From: Clostridiales bacterium
GTDB taxonomy: Bacteria; Bacillota; Clostridia; Lachnospirales; Anaerotignaceae
DNA length: 11,880 bases
Assembly: GCA_021202325.1 (NCBI GenBank)
Contig: JAJQDF010000137.1
Location: forward strand, 1 to 11,880
Reading direction: 5' to 3'
Shown: positions 5,801 through 11,880 of the stretch, in pieces
Layout: each line of letters starts with the position of its first letter
How positions within the stretch are numbered: position 1 is the first letter of the stretch
Made by a program: the position numbers and the translations under genes
The notes under the pieces: model-generated
Databases searched by the model: none
Told to the model about the DNA's origin: nothing
Seen by the model: the letters and a program-made list of their open reading frames with translations, nothing else

Positions 5801-7242
5801 GTAAGCATTTTATCTGTTATATTTGTAAGCTCAGTTATTTCCTGCGTCAGTTTCTCGCCGGGATCAATAAATGTGGAATATCTGTCTATTATCTTTCTAT
5901 TTTTAATTTTGACTGCGCCAATCTCTATTATTTTGCATTTTTCCTTATTGAGTCCGGTTGTCTCTATATCGAATACAACATATTCATCGTCAAAGTCCTG
6001 TCCTTTGCCGTTTATAACGACCTCGCCCAGGTCGTCAATAAGATAAGCCTCAACGCCGTATATAACCTTTATATCATTGGCGGCGGCAGCATCCATGGCA
6101 TCGGGAAAAGCCTGAACAACACCGTGGTCTGTCACAGCAATGGCCTTATGTCCCCATTTGGCCGCTCTCTTGATATAGTCCTTTACACTTGTAACGGCAT
6201 CCATGGTGCTCATATTTGTATGAAGATGAAGCTCAACACGCTTTTCATTGCTGGTATCCATACGTATGGGCGGTCTTTCGGCCTTTGCGATATTTCTGGA
6301 CATTATTATAAGCTCTTTGGCATATTTATCAAACTGCACCTCGCCCTTTACGCGCACATAGGCACCCTTAAGGGCAGATTTTATTCCGCCGTCACATTCA
6401 TAGGGCTTTTTGTCGGTAAAGAACTTAACCGTTGTGGAGTCGCTTCCATCGATAATATCAAAGGACACAATATATTTGTCGCCCTTGATTTCCCTTTCCT
6501 CTAGATTGAATATCTCGCCCTCAATGATGACCTTTTCGCCTTCGGTTTTGGTATCCTTTATCTTAACTATTTCGCCTTTTATGTCGTCCTTACCGAGTAT
6601 TATGCCCTTTTCGATATTGGCTTGAGCCTCTCCGGCCTTGGCTGTCTCCTTAGCCGTTTCAACGGCCGCTTTCTCGGTTATTATGGAATCAATGAGCTGT
6701 TTTTCATATGTATTATGGGCTTCGTCATATTTTTCAATTTCTTCTTCGGTTGCCTTTTTATTTTTAAATGCGATAGAAACATCAACGACAAATTCATCTT
6801 TTATGCGCTGTTCGATATACTTATCAGCGCCCTTTTTATAAAGATAAAAAGCGGCGTTGTGACCTGTCATAATTATTATTTTGTTGTTTTCCTGCTTTAT
6901 CTCGCAGTCCTCAAAAATACAGCCGCAAACAGGGCTTTCCTTTGAAAGCTCCTTGGCCGCATCCTCCCATATGAAGTCAAATACAGCCCTTGGGTTTTTG
7001 TCCTCAACATTGTATTTGACATCTATTTTAACTTCATTTGCGGCATTTACCATATCAAAAACAGCCTTTTCCATTAGAGCCTTATACCTATTTGGTATAA
7101 GGCTCTCCGATGAAACCACTGCATGAAGTATCTTCGTACTCTTTGAAATTGTAAGCTTTTCAACATAAGCATCTTTAAAAGCGGCTCTGACCTTTTCATC
7201 GGCCTTTACGCCTCCGAAGACATTTAAAAACTTTTCGTGCAT
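2896..7242 (-). CDS. polC: DNA polymerase III PolC, Gram-positive replicative polymerase
   Basis: Catalytic alpha-type subunit of the low-GC Gram-positive replisome, with built-in 3'-5' proofreading. Length is 1448 residues from the ATG, against about 1437 in B. subtilis. Residues numbered from that ATG: N-terminal and OB-fold region to about 320; first half of the PHP domain with HLH at 339-341 and DH at 372-373; an inserted DEDDh exonuclease at about 420-590 with D425, E427, D510, H564 and D569; second half of PHP to about 770. The polymerase core has GSRGSVGSS, a zinc module (C912, C915, C943, C946) and catalytic D972 and D974 in PDIDLNF plus D1097 in KLDLLGHDD. A helix-hairpin-helix region lies near 1385-1430. 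The end, QISLFDF, is a beta-clamp binding motif. The ATG at 7242 is chosen over the TTG at 7248 because GGGAG is 9 nt from the ATG but only 3 nt from the TTG. It is the last gene of the operon, 19 nt after ispG. Confidence 0.98.
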   Translation of the reverse strand: MHEKFLNVFGGVKADEKVRAAFKDAYVEKLTISKSTKILHAVVSSESLIPNRYKALMEKAVFDMVNAANEVKIDVKYNVEDKNPRAVFDFIWEDAAKELSKESPVCGCIFEDCEIKQENNKIIIMTGHNAAFYLYKKGADKYIEQRIKDEFVVDVSIAFKNKKATEEEIEKYDEAHNTYEKQLIDSIITEKAAVETAKETAKAGEAQANIEKGIILGKDDIKGEIVKIKDTKTEGEKVIIEGEIFNLEEREIKGDKYIVSFDIIDGSDSTTVKFFTDKKPYECDGGIKSALKGAYVRVKGEVQFDKYAKELIIMSRNIAKAERPPIRMDTSNEKRVELHLHTNMSTMDAVTSVKDYIKRAAKWGHKAIAVTDHGVVQAFPDAMDAAAANDIKVIYGVEAYLIDDLGEVVINGKGQDFDDEYVVFDIETTGLNKEKCKIIEIGAVKIKNRKIIDRYSTFIDPGEKLTQEITELTNITDKMLTGQRKIDVVLPEFLEFVGDAVLVAHNASFDTGFIRIKADELGITGVHNTILDTLELSRTLLKDLKKHKLDIVAKRLGVSLEGHHRTVNDAEATAEIFLKLVEMLEENDVHNIDDINIYSSRTVNYNKLKSYHTIILVKNLKGLRNLYELISMSNLEYFHKQPRIPKSKLIQYREGLIVGSACEAGELYRALLDMKPKEYIENLVNFYDYLEIQPLGNNMFMIDSDKVPVVNSVEDIKNFNRKIVSLGEEYNKPVVATCDCHFLEPEDAVFRKILMYAKGFEDAERQPPLYFRTTEEMLREFYYLGEEKAKEIVITNTNLIADMIEQIKPVPDGTFPPKIEGAEEQIQQIAMDKAHSIYGDPLPKIVEERLDKELKSIIKNGFSVMYIIAQKLVWKSNEDGYLVGSRGSVGSSFVANMTGITEVNSLPPHYVCPNCKYSDFESEEVQKVFMQGGSGVDMPDKVCPKCGTMLKKDGHDIPFETFLGFDGDKEPDIDLNFSGEYQQQAHAYTEVLFGKGHVFKAGTIGTLADKTAYGYVKRYVDDHNLTLHNAEMNRLVRGCTGVKRTTGQHPGGLMIVPKDKDIYEFCPIQHPADDVNSTIITTHFDYHSISGRILKLDLLGHDDPTFIRMLYDITGVNPQDVPLDDKETMSLFRSPEALGVTAEQINCPTGTLGVPEFGTKFVRKMLIDTKPETFSDLLRISGLSHGTNVWIGNAQELIENGTITLKETIATRDSIMSYLITKGLENKKAFKIMEKVRKGKGLADEDIEYMKEHDVPQWYIDSCQKIKYMFPKAHAAAYVMMAYRIAYFKINYPEAYYATYFTVRAAEDFDYSCMCKGKEVAKAALREIEQKGNDATAKDQNKATVLESVIEFYERGFNFLPIDLYKSDAKKFKVTEDGLLIPPFNSLQGLGVTAAQSIVDGRDSGGEFKTIEEFKSRTSAGASIIDMLKENGVLKGIPESDQISLFDF
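7076..7106. repeat. 13-bp perfect inverted repeat inside the 5' part of polC
   Basis: The arms AGAGCCTTATACC and GGTATAAGGCTCT are exact reverse complements separated by 5 nt. The repeat lies about 136 nt downstream of the polC start, in codons for residues 46-56 of an N-terminal region with no catalytic motif. As RNA it would form a strong 13-bp hairpin in the polC coding sequence. No U-run follows it, so it is not a standard terminator. Its function is unknown; a processing, pausing or translation-tuning role is inference. Confidence 0.85.
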
Positions 7243-7251
7243 TTTCAATTT

Positions 7252-7256
7252 CTCCC
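7252..7256 (-). promoter_or_regulatory. polC ribosome-binding site that decides the start
   Basis: GGGAG on the minus strand lies 9 nt before the ATG at 7242, a normal spacing. An in-frame TTG two codons upstream (7248) would be only 3 nt away, which is too close. This favours the ATG as the true start. Confidence 0.75.
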
Positions 7257-7261
7257 GTTTA

Positions 7262-8317
7262 TCAAAGACTGTCTATTTCCTTTAAAAGTTCCTCCACAAG
7301 CTTATCCTCCGGAACCTTTCGGATAATTTCGCCCTTCTTGAATAAAAGTCCCTCACCATGGCCTCCGGCAATACCAATGTCTGCTTCCTTGGCCTCTCCT
7401 GGGCCATTTACGGCACAGCCCATGACGGCAACCTTTATGTTTTTATCTATATTTTTAATCTTGCTTTCAACCTCATTGGCAATTTTAATAAGATCTATGC
7501 TCGTTCTTCCGCATGTCGGGCAAGATATGAACTCCACACCGAATTTTCTTAAATTCAAGTCCTTCAGTATTTCCTTTGCAGCATATATTTCCTCCACAGG
7601 ATCACCGGTAAGGGAAACTCTTATAGTATCTCCAATTCCCATAGAAAGTATGGCTCCTATGCCGACCGCCGACTTTACAGTTCCGCCCCAAACCGTTCCT
7701 GCCTCGGTAATACCAACATGGAGAGGATAATCTACGGTTATTGAAAGCAGGTCATAAACCTCAATAGAAAACGGCACATTTGATGCCTTTATTGAAATTG
7801 CCGTATCATAGAAATCATATTTCTCCAAAAGTCTGACGTGACCCAAGGCGCTTTCCACAAGCCCTTGGGGCGTCACTCCTCCGTATTTTTCCACAAGTCT
7901 TTTCTCCAAAGAGCCGCTGTTTACGCCGACTCTAATGGGAATATGGTTTTTCTTCGCCATATCGGCTACCTGCTTAACTCTGTTTTCGTCCCCTATGTTT
8001 CCGGGGTTTATTCTTATTTTATCTATGCCGTTATCTATGCATTTTAGGGCAAGTCTGTAGTCGAAATGAATATCCGCCACAAGAGGAATATTTATTTTTC
8101 TTTTTATCTCTCCTACAGCTTCCGCCGCCTGCATATCCGGTACGGCAACTCTTATTATCTCACAGCCGGCCTCTTCCAGCTTTTTAATCTGATCCACTGT
8201 GGCATTTACATCCCTTGTGTCGGTATTGCACATCGACTGTATAGCTATTGGGTTATTTCCGCCAATCTTTACGCCGCCTATGTTTATTTCTCTTGTTTTT
8301 CTTCTATTGTAAGCCAT
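7262..8317 (-). CDS. ispG: 4-hydroxy-3-methylbut-2-en-1-yl diphosphate synthase (GcpE/IspG)
   Basis: Penultimate enzyme of the MEP pathway: an iron-sulphur protein that reductively opens methylerythritol cyclodiphosphate to hydroxymethylbutenyl diphosphate, using ferredoxin or flavodoxin electrons. At 351 residues it is the short bacterial form. The N-terminal TIM-barrel part includes [11 protein letters not shown] (27-36), [10 protein letters not shown] (81-90) and IRINPGNIG (101-109). The C-terminal [4Fe-4S] site is complete: C266 and C269 in SCPTCGR, C301 in [11 protein letters not shown], and the non-cysteine ligand expected by homology, E308. The ATG is 4 nt after the rseP stop, and its GGTGA ribosome-binding sequence overlaps that stop, so the two are probably translationally coupled. 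Placement between rseP and polC is the usual clostridial arrangement. Cluster maturation makes the enzyme oxygen-sensitive. Confidence 0.98.
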   Translation of the reverse strand: MAYNRRKTREINIGGVKIGGNNPIAIQSMCNTDTRDVNATVDQIKKLEEAGCEIIRVAVPDMQAAEAVGEIKRKINIPLVADIHFDYRLALKCIDNGIDKIRINPGNIGDENRVKQVADMAKKNHIPIRVGVNSGSLEKRLVEKYGGVTPQGLVESALGHVRLLEKYDFYDTAISIKASNVPFSIEVYDLLSITVDYPLHVGITEAGTVWGGTVKSAVGIGAILSMGIGDTIRVSLTGDPVEEIYAAKEILKDLNLRKFGVEFISCPTCGRTSIDLIKIANEVESKIKNIDKNIKVAVMGCAVNGPGEAKEADIGIAGGHGEGLLFKKGEIIRKVPEDKLVEELLKEIDSL

Positions 8318-8321
8318 ATAA

Positions 8322-9413
8322 TCACCGTATCAAATTAACTACATCGTTAAACGCAATAAATATCATAAATACAAACAAAAGCATAAATCCGGCCAAATGT
8401 ATTCGGCCTTCAATTTCAGGATCTACAGCTTTCTTTCTTATTCCCTCGACAATGAGGAAGGCAAGCCTTCCGCCGTCCATTGCCGGTATGGGAAAAAGAT
8501 TGAGTATGCCAAGATTGGTGCTTAGAAGCGCCGAAAGCACAACAACATTCATGACAGCATCCATAAAGCTGTATGCCAGTCCGGCCTCATAGCTGTCGCC
8601 TATGGTAGAAATTATACCGATTGGGCCTGAAATTTCATCGGACTGTACCTGCATAGTAATAAGCTTTATAAAGCCTGAAACAACGCTTTTGACAAAGTAC
8701 ACCATCATGCCGACATCTGCTTTTATTGTCTCAAATATACTTGATTGCTCATAGTCCCCTACGGGTTCCGAAAACAAGCCGTACCTACCGTCAAAGGTAA
8801 AACCTATAAGGTATCTTCCCTCATCCTCATTATATTGCGGCACTATAGAATAGCTGTACCTCTTGCCGTCCCTTACTACCTCAATATCAACCGCCGAGCC
8901 TGCCTCTCTGAGATTATAGGCCGGAGAAAAATCCTGATATATAAGTATTCTTTCACCGTTTACTTTGACTATTTTGTCTCCTGCTTCAAGTCCGGCTTCA
9001 TAGGCCGGTGAATCTATTTCCACTGACCTTATCTCAGGCACAATAAAACCGCTTACGCCAAGCATAACAAATATAAGCACAAAGGCCAATATAAAGTTCA
9101 TGGCTGGTCCTGCAAATATAACGGCTATTCTCTGACCGACTGTTTTATTTGTGAATGAACGTGAAGGATCGAAGTCTGCCGGAAGCGCTGTATCCTCATC
9201 GCCGGTATCGCCCTGCATTCGGCAGTAGCCGCCAATGGGCAGGGCTCTTAGCGAATACTCCGTCTCGCCCTTCTTAACAGAAAACAGCTGAGGCCCCATG
9301 CCGACGGAAAATTCCTGAACATAGATTCCCACCTTCTTGGCAATAATAAAGTGACCAAACTCATGCACTATAACTATAAGCGAAAAAACTATAATTGAGA
9401 TAATTATCGACAA
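8322..9413 (-). CDS. rseP: RIP metalloprotease RseP (site-2 protease family)
   Basis: Membrane-embedded zinc protease of the site-2 protease family (RseP in E. coli, RasP in Bacillus). These enzymes cut membrane-spanning substrates such as anti-sigma factors and signal-peptide remnants. The 363-residue protein starts with a hydrophobic helix that carries the zinc motif HEFGH at 17-21. A second hydrophobic segment follows at about 98-122, then one PDZ-like domain at about 125-195 and the second active-site block [11 protein letters not shown] at 305-315, with D313 the expected third metal ligand. A last membrane helix is at about 338-360. The start codon is TTG; it is supported by an AAGGAG 9 nt upstream, and the hydrophobic HEFGH helix begins right after it. 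The gap to dxr is 3 nt and to ispG 4 nt. The substrate here is unknown, and no anti-sigma gene is in the window. Confidence 0.96.
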   Translation of the reverse strand: MSIIISIIVFSLIVIVHEFGHFIIAKKVGIYVQEFSVGMGPQLFSVKKGETEYSLRALPIGGYCRMQGDTGDEDTALPADFDPSRSFTNKTVGQRIAVIFAGPAMNFILAFVLIFVMLGVSGFIVPEIRSVEIDSPAYEAGLEAGDKIVKVNGERILIYQDFSPAYNLREAGSAVDIEVVRDGKRYSYSIVPQYNEDEGRYLIGFTFDGRYGLFSEPVGDYEQSSIFETIKADVGMMVYFVKSVVSGFIKLITMQVQSDEISGPIGIISTIGDSYEAGLAYSFMDAVMNVVVLSALLSTNLGILNLFPIPAMDGGRLAFLIVEGIRKKAVDPEIEGRIHLAGFMLLFVFMIFIAFNDVVNLIR

Positions 9414-9416
9414 TTC

Positions 9417-10577
9417 TTATTTCTCCTTGAAATTTATTAAGCCTCTTGAAAAATCCTTGGCCCATTTGTCGGCCTCTATGAGATCTTCAACAGAACAATC
9501 ATATTTTACAGTATATGATTCCATCGTTTTTTCTATTATATAAGCTATATCCAAAAATCCTATGCTTCCGTCCAAGAAAGCCGCAACCGCCGTTTCGTTG
9601 GCGCCGTTCATAACCGCAGGCATTGTGCCTCCGCACTTTATAGCCCTATAGGCCAGTGAAAGGCATTTGAACGTATCCATATCCGGCTTTTCAAATGTCA
9701 GGCTGTTTCTTTTAGCAAAATCAATTTTCGGAAAGCTGTTCTTTATCCTCTTCGGATAAGTCAGCGCATACTGTATGGGAATCCTCATATCAGGCTCGCC
9801 AAGCTGTGCTATTACTGCTCCGTCCTCATATTCCACAGCCGAATGTACTATGCTCTGGGGATGAACCAGCACCTCTATATCCTCAACATCGACTCCAAAA
9901 AGCCATTTTGCCTCTATAACCTCAAGACCTTTGTTCATAAGTGAAGCCGAATCAATTGTTACCTTCCGCCCCATGTTCCAGTTGGGATGCTTAAGGGCAT
10001 CTGAAGCTTTAACATTTTTAAGCTCATCCCTTGTTTTTCCTCTGAAAGGGCCGCCTGATGCGGTAAGAAGTATCCTTCTTATTTTGTTGCCCTCGTTGCA
10101 CTGAAGGCTCTGGAATATAGCCGAATGTTCGCTGTCAACAGGATAGAGATTTACCCCATGCTCATTTACGGCATTTATAATAAGCTCGCCGGCAGAAACA
10201 AGGGTTTCCTTATTGGCAAGGGCTATATTTTTTCCGGCCTTTACTGCCTCAAAGGTCGGCACTATTCCTATATTTCCTACAACAGATGTAACGACAGTGT
10301 CGCTTTTATCATAGATGGCGGCCTCTATAAGTCCATCCATGCCGCTCAAGACCTTAACGGAGCAGTCCTTAACTCTGTCTTTAAGTATATCCGCTTTTTC
10401 CTCATCCATTACAGCGGCTATATCTGGCTTGAATTCTCTTATTTGCTTTTCAAGCAGTTCTATATTGCTGCCGGCGGTAATGGCACGGACATTTATTCCG
10501 CCTATTTCCCTAACAACATCGAGCGCCTGGGTTCCTATGGAACCTGTGGAGCCCAAAATTGATATATTCTCAGTCAT
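9417..10577 (-). CDS. dxr: 1-deoxy-D-xylulose 5-phosphate reductoisomerase
   Basis: Second enzyme of the MEP isoprenoid pathway and first committed step. It rearranges and reduces 1-deoxy-D-xylulose 5-phosphate to 2-C-methyl-D-erythritol 4-phosphate with NADPH and a divalent metal, and it is the known target of fosmidomycin. At 386 residues it is of normal length. The N-terminal dinucleotide-binding loop GSTGSIG is at 9-15. The metal ligands expected by homology are present: D148 and E150 in VDSEH, and E219 in MNKGLEVIEAKW. TASGGPFRG (172-180), HPNWNMG (197-203) and HPQSIVHS (239-246) are also family blocks. The ATG has an AGGA about 7 nt upstream. The final codons (AAG GAG AAA TAA) also serve as the Shine-Dalgarno for rseP, so translation of the two is likely coupled. 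Very secure. Confidence 0.98.
   Translation of the reverse strand: MTENISILGSTGSIGTQALDVVREIGGINVRAITAGSNIELLEKQIREFKPDIAAVMDEEKADILKDRVKDCSVKVLSGMDGLIEAAIYDKSDTVVTSVVGNIGIVPTFEAVKAGKNIALANKETLVSAGELIINAVNEHGVNLYPVDSEHSAIFQSLQCNEGNKIRRILLTASGGPFRGKTRDELKNVKASDALKHPNWNMGRKVTIDSASLMNKGLEVIEAKWLFGVDVEDIEVLVHPQSIVHSAVEYEDGAVIAQLGEPDMRIPIQYALTYPKRIKNSFPKIDFAKRNSLTFEKPDMDTFKCLSLAYRAIKCGGTMPAVMNGANETAVAAFLDGSIGFLDIAYIIEKTMESYTVKYDCSVEDLIEADKWAKDFSRGLINFKEK
9423..9428 (-). promoter_or_regulatory. rseP ribosome-binding site inside the end of dxr
   Basis: AAGGAG, formed by the antepenultimate and penultimate sense codons of dxr, is 9 nt upstream of the TTG start of rseP. It supports that unusual start codon and suggests translational coupling of rseP to dxr. 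Confidence 0.8.
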
Positions 10578-10592
10578 TTGTTTTTCCTGCCT

Positions 10593-11408
10593 TTACATAT
10601 CTGTAATGAGATAAAACATCGAATAATATACAACAGGTGCGGCAAAAAGTACGCTGTCAAACCTATCCAGCACACCTCCATGTCCCGGCATTATCTTTCC
10701 GAAGTCCTTAATTCCCACATAGCGCTTCATTGCAGAAGCCGCCAAATCTCCTATTTGCGAGAATATGGAGCCTACAAAGCCTGTTATGAAGCAGAGAAGC
10801 ACAGTATCAACGCCGACCATCTCGTTTCGGGAATATATTATCACTCCGTAGATTACGCATACGCAGACAGCAACAACAACGCCGCCGATTGCACCCTCAA
10901 CTGTCTTTTTGGGCGACAGCTCCGGTATAAGCTTATGCTTGCCGAAGGCCATTCCCGTAAAATAAGCACCGATATCGCAGCCGAAAGCACTGAAGAATAT
11001 AAGCCAAACCAATACATTTCCATAAGTATACTCTCTTGTGAGGTACACATGGGAAATCAAAAAGCATACATAGAAGAAGCCGAAAAACGTAACAACTCCG
11101 TCCATAGTATTGCCGCTTTTATGGGTAAGCACAACATAAATAAGTATGGCCATCATAAACAGTGCAACAAAAATATTGAACACAGATGCCGTATATATTA
11201 TCTTTTCAATAAGAGCCATATATATTACAGCCGCCGCAAAGCCTATGTAATGCACAGCCTTGATATATCCGCTGAACGCCTTATACAGCTCATGCATGCC
11301 TACCAAGGCAGCCACCGTTCCGGCAATTTTAAGCGGCAGTCCGCCGAGAATTACAAATATTAAAAGCAAAGGCAGTGCCACCAGTGCCGAAATTATTCTA
11401 GTCTTCAT
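10593..11408 (-). CDS. cdsA: Phosphatidate cytidylyltransferase (CDP-diacylglycerol synthase)
   Basis: Integral membrane enzyme that converts phosphatidic acid and CTP to CDP-diacylglycerol, the branch-point precursor of bacterial phospholipids. The 271-residue length matches the family. The protein is strongly hydrophobic with several predicted membrane helices. It ends with the CDP-alcohol cytidylyltransferase signature at residues 225-251, which contains SAMKR, a KD pair (234-235), PGHGG (241-245) and DRFD (248-251). The conserved LSPKKTVEGAIGG block lies at about 164-176 and CDIGAYF at 144-150. The ATG start is preceded by a GAGGTGG Shine-Dalgarno about 7 nt away. It lies 12 nt after uppS and 15 nt before dxr, the standard neighbours, so it is read from the same transcript. 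Nothing is unusual in it. Confidence 0.96.
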   Translation of the reverse strand: MKTRIISALVALPLLLIFVILGGLPLKIAGTVAALVGMHELYKAFSGYIKAVHYIGFAAAVIYMALIEKIIYTASVFNIFVALFMMAILIYVVLTHKSGNTMDGVVTFFGFFYVCFLISHVYLTREYTYGNVLVWLIFFSAFGCDIGAYFTGMAFGKHKLIPELSPKKTVEGAIGGVVVAVCVCVIYGVIIYSRNEMVGVDTVLLCFITGFVGSIFSQIGDLAASAMKRYVGIKDFGKIMPGHGGVLDRFDSVLFAAPVVYYSMFYLITDM

Positions 11409-11420
11409 AAATCCACCTCG

Positions 11421-11880
11421 TTACCTTCCGCCGAAGCGTCTGTCTCTGGTCTGATAATAGCAAATGTCGCCGTACAAATCTTCCTCCGTATAGTCAGGCC
11501 ATAATTTATTGTTAAACACAAATTCTGAATAGGCTATCTGCCAAAGAAGGAAGTTGCTTATTCTTTCCTCTCCGCTTGTTCTTATCACAAGCTCGGGATC
11601 CTGATAAAAACCGGTGTCCAAGCTTTCAGAAATCATATCCTCTGTAATGTCATCAGCCTTAAGCTCCCCGGCCTCAACCTTGGCCGCTATCTTCTTAAAG
11701 CCCCTCAGTATATCATCTCTGCCGCCGTAGTTTAAGGCTATATGGAGATTGAGTCCAGTTTTATCGGCAGAAAGACTCTCTATATTTTTAATTTTTTCCT
11801 GAATATCCTTATCAAGTCTGCTTTTCTCGCCGATTATATCTATTTTTATGTCTTCCCTGTCAGCCATGCCAATATATCTG
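11421..11880 (-). CDS. uppS: Isoprenyl transferase (undecaprenyl diphosphate synthase), 5' end missing
   Basis: Cis-prenyltransferase that adds isopentenyl diphosphate units to farnesyl diphosphate to make undecaprenyl diphosphate, the lipid carrier for peptidoglycan and other wall polymers; it acts at the cytoplasmic face of the membrane. The visible C-terminal part of about 150 residues has the family motifs HIALNYGGR and RTSGEERISNFLLWQ, followed by the usual SEFVF and the RDRRFGG tail. A full protein is about 230-250 residues. The N-terminal block with the catalytic Asp and the HxxGN-type motif lies beyond the window. The frame stays open to the edge (residues R-Y-I-G precede the first visible Met), so the ATG at 11867 is internal and not the start. 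It stops with TAA 12 nt before cdsA and is the first visible gene of the operon. Identification is very secure. Confidence 0.96.
   Translation of the reverse strand, partial: RYIGMADREDIKIDIIGEKSRLDKDIQEKIKNIESLSADKTGLNLHIALNYGGRDDILRGFKKIAAKVEAGELKADDITEDMISESLDTGFYQDPELVIRTSGEERISNFLLWQIAYSEFVFNNKLWPDYTEEDLYGDICYYQTRDRRFGGR

Noticed and set aside
4738..6504. Two long plus-strand open frames (294 and 258 codons) opposite polC
   Set aside because: They lie fully inside conserved polC sequence with no ribosome-binding site or family resemblance; chance open frames caused by polC codon use.
7834..7875. Imperfect inverted repeat (CCCAAGG/CCTTGGG plus TGACG/CGTCA) inside ispG
   Set aside because: It is interrupted by an internal loop and lies in codons for conserved residues, so coding constraint plus chance is enough.
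10578..11363. Plus-strand open frame of 261 codons opposite cdsA
   Set aside because: It mirrors cdsA almost exactly and is rich in His/Tyr/Ser as expected from the complement of hydrophobic codons; not a gene.
11865..11867. ATG in the uppS frame as a possible gene start
   Set aside because: Starting there would drop the catalytic N-terminal half; the frame remains open to the window edge, so it is an internal Met of a cut gene.
1..11880. Search for a novel accessory system (mobile element, CRISPR, toxin-antitoxin, defence, prophage)
   Set aside because: Every long open region is accounted for by a known housekeeping family on one strand; no transposase, integrase, repeat-spacer array or small paired genes were seen.

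Overview
All nine genes in this window lie on the minus strand, so the window reads from high to low coordinates. The content points to an anaerobic Firmicute of class Clostridia, possibly Lachnospirales-like. The reasons are a Gram-positive PolC-type replicative polymerase, the clostridial order uppS-cdsA-dxr-rseP-ispG-polC (Bacillus has proS where ispG sits here), isoprenoid synthesis by the MEP pathway, strong Shine-Dalgarno sites and AT-rich intergenic regions. No finer taxonomic call is justified from the sequence alone.

Region 1 (11880 down to about 2850) is one tightly packed operon that enters from outside the window: uppS (its 5' part is cut off), cdsA, dxr, rseP, ispG and polC. Gaps between genes are only 3-19 nt, so co-transcription is very likely. 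dxr and ispG are two steps of the MEP pathway, which makes isopentenyl and dimethylallyl diphosphate. UppS extends those units to undecaprenyl diphosphate, the lipid carrier for the cell wall. CdsA makes CDP-diacylglycerol for phospholipids. RseP is an intramembrane protease. PolC is the main replicative DNA polymerase. The set therefore couples envelope lipid supply with DNA replication. A modest hairpin after polC probably ends the transcript.

Region 2 (about 2820 down to 1771) is a single-gene unit for serine O-acetyltransferase, the first committed step of cysteine synthesis. It has a near-perfect sigma-A promoter, an operator-like partial palindrome over the -10 and start site that resembles a CymR-type site, and a clean intrinsic terminator.

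Region 3 (about 1700 down to 84) is a two-gene unit: ispE, a third MEP-pathway enzyme, followed 12 nt later by a FadR-type GntR regulator. The ispE upstream region carries a cluster of TTGTA/TACAA inverted repeats laid over a plausible promoter, which fits self-regulation by the GntR protein.

Region 4 (1-86) holds three consecutive inverted repeats just after, and slightly overlapping, the regulator stop codon. They may be part of a dispersed repeat cut by the window edge.

I see no mobile element, CRISPR array, tRNA, rRNA, toxin-antitoxin or defence locus. The coding content is ordinary housekeeping. The points worth a second look are regulatory or structural: the two operator candidates, a 13-bp perfect inverted repeat early in polC, and the edge repeats.
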